Assembly: GCA_046732855.1 (NCBI GenBank)
Contig: JBKPNX010000068.1
Coordinates: 1-64,000 of the forward strand
Source: JBKPNX01 sp046732855
GTDB lineage: Bacteria; Pseudomonadota; Alphaproteobacteria; Geminicoccales; Geminicoccaceae
Length of the DNA stretch: 64,000 bases
Direction: 5' to 3'
Shown here: positions 63,570 through 64,000 of the stretch, piece after piece
Layout of the letters: each line of letters starts with the position of its first letter
Position numbering within the stretch: the first letter of the stretch is position 1
Notes under the pieces: generated by a model
What the model was told of the DNA's origin: nothing
The model's database searches: none
Seen by the model: only the letters and a program-made list of their open reading frames with translations
Position numbers and translations under genes: made by a program

Positions 63570-64000
63570 GCCGCTGCTCCGCCCAGCTCGGCCAGCGCGG
63601 CCCTGACCTCGGCGGCGTCGTCGAACGGCAGCGCCCGGTCGCCGACGATCTGCCCGCTCTCGTGACCTTTGCCTGCGACCAGCAGCACGTCGCCGGCGTC
63701 CAGCGCCGCGACCGCGGCGCGGATCGCCGCGCGGCGATCGCCGATCTCGAGCGCGCCCGGGCAGCCGGGCAGAATCGCGCGCCGGATCGCGGCCGGGTCC
63801 TCGCTGCGCGGGTTGTCGTCGGTCACGAACACCAGGTCGGCGCGCGCCGCCGCCGCTTGACCCATTTGGGGCCGCTTGCCCGGATCGCGATCGCCGCCGC
63901 AGCCGAACAGCGCGATCAGACGGTCGGCGGCATGCGGGCGCAAGGCGTCGAGCGCCTGAGCGAGCGCATCTGGCGTGTGGGCATAGTCGACGAACACCTG
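63566..64000 (-). CDS. murE: UDP-MurNAc-dipeptide meso-diaminopimelate ligase, C-terminal part
   Basis: The last 144 codons only; the gene runs off the window's right end. VDYAHTPDALAQALDAL, FGCGGDRDPGKRP and VTDDNPRSEDP belong to the MurE C-terminal domain. The DNPR motif is the meso-diaminopimelate recognition signature, so the wall is of the meso-DAP type. VAGKGHESGQ closes the domain. Confidence 0.95.
   Translation of the reverse strand, partial: QVFVDYAHTPDALAQALDALRPHAADRLIALFGCGGDRDPGKRPQMGQAAAARADLVFVTDDNPRSEDPAAIRRAILPGCPGALEIGDRRAAIRAAVAALDAGDVLLVAGKGHESGQIVGDRALPFDDAAEVRAALAELGGAAA

Overview
The window reads as chromosome of a high-GC alphaproteobacterium, most likely from the Rhodospirillales side of the class; the family cannot be fixed from sequence alone. 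The main evidence is the long minus-strand cluster murE-murF-mraY-murD-ftsW-murG-murC-murB-ddl-ftsQ-ftsA-ftsZ-lpxC followed by bamD-recN-ligA, plus the group ispH-thrB-rnhA. MurE carries the DNPR motif of meso-diaminopimelate-adding enzymes, so an ordinary Gram-negative wall is expected.

Layout. 1-1.26 kb: a lower-GC, edge-truncated caspase-like peptidase gene abutting a 3' remnant of a PotA-type ABC ATPase. 1.8-7.0 kb: surface polysaccharide genes (two GT4 glycosyltransferases, an O-antigen polymerase/ligase-like protein, one GT2). 7.7-18.2 kb: mixed core and housekeeping genes (YihY, CDF metal exporter, GNAT, glycine-zipper lipoprotein, ispH, thrB, rnhA, peroxiredoxin, AlgH, DUF1989, polysaccharide deacetylase, TPR). 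18.4-22.1 kb: LapB/LapC-like type I secretion pair. 22.4-25.4 kb: EamA transporter, then a beta-hydroxy-acid dehydrogenase with a beta-keto acid cleavage enzyme (BKACE). 25.5-29.8 kb: a markedly AT-richer island that looks like a lanthipeptide pathway. 29.8-33.7 kb: gene relics and two related repeat arrays around a frame-disrupted methyltransferase and a lipoprotein. 33.8-43.6 kb: FtsH, dehydrogenases, Crp/Fnr regulator, arylsulfatase, PhoD-like phosphatase, MTHFS-like protein. 43.9-64 kb: the ligA-recN-bamD-lpxC-dcw block, with many 4-base stop/start overlaps implying translational coupling.

The most interesting system is 25.8-29.8 kb. A 70-residue Ser/Thr/Cys-rich peptide with a strong ribosome binding site is followed by a HopA1-like protein (lyase family of class V lanthipeptides and thioamitides). 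Sixteen bases later comes a 789-residue fusion of a PqqD-like recognition domain, an intact protein kinase and a LanC cyclase with an apparent Cys-Cys-Cys zinc site. A kinase could phosphorylate Ser/Thr, the HopA1-like protein eliminate phosphate, and the LanC domain form thioether rings. A separate HopA1-type lyase working with a kinase-LanC fusion does not match the textbook class I-V layouts I know. The sequence between peptide and lyase contains a frame-broken coiled-coil ORF, so the true extent of the precursor gene is uncertain.

Several genes between 25.9 and 31.7 kb carry frame breaks. I cannot tell real decay from assembly error.
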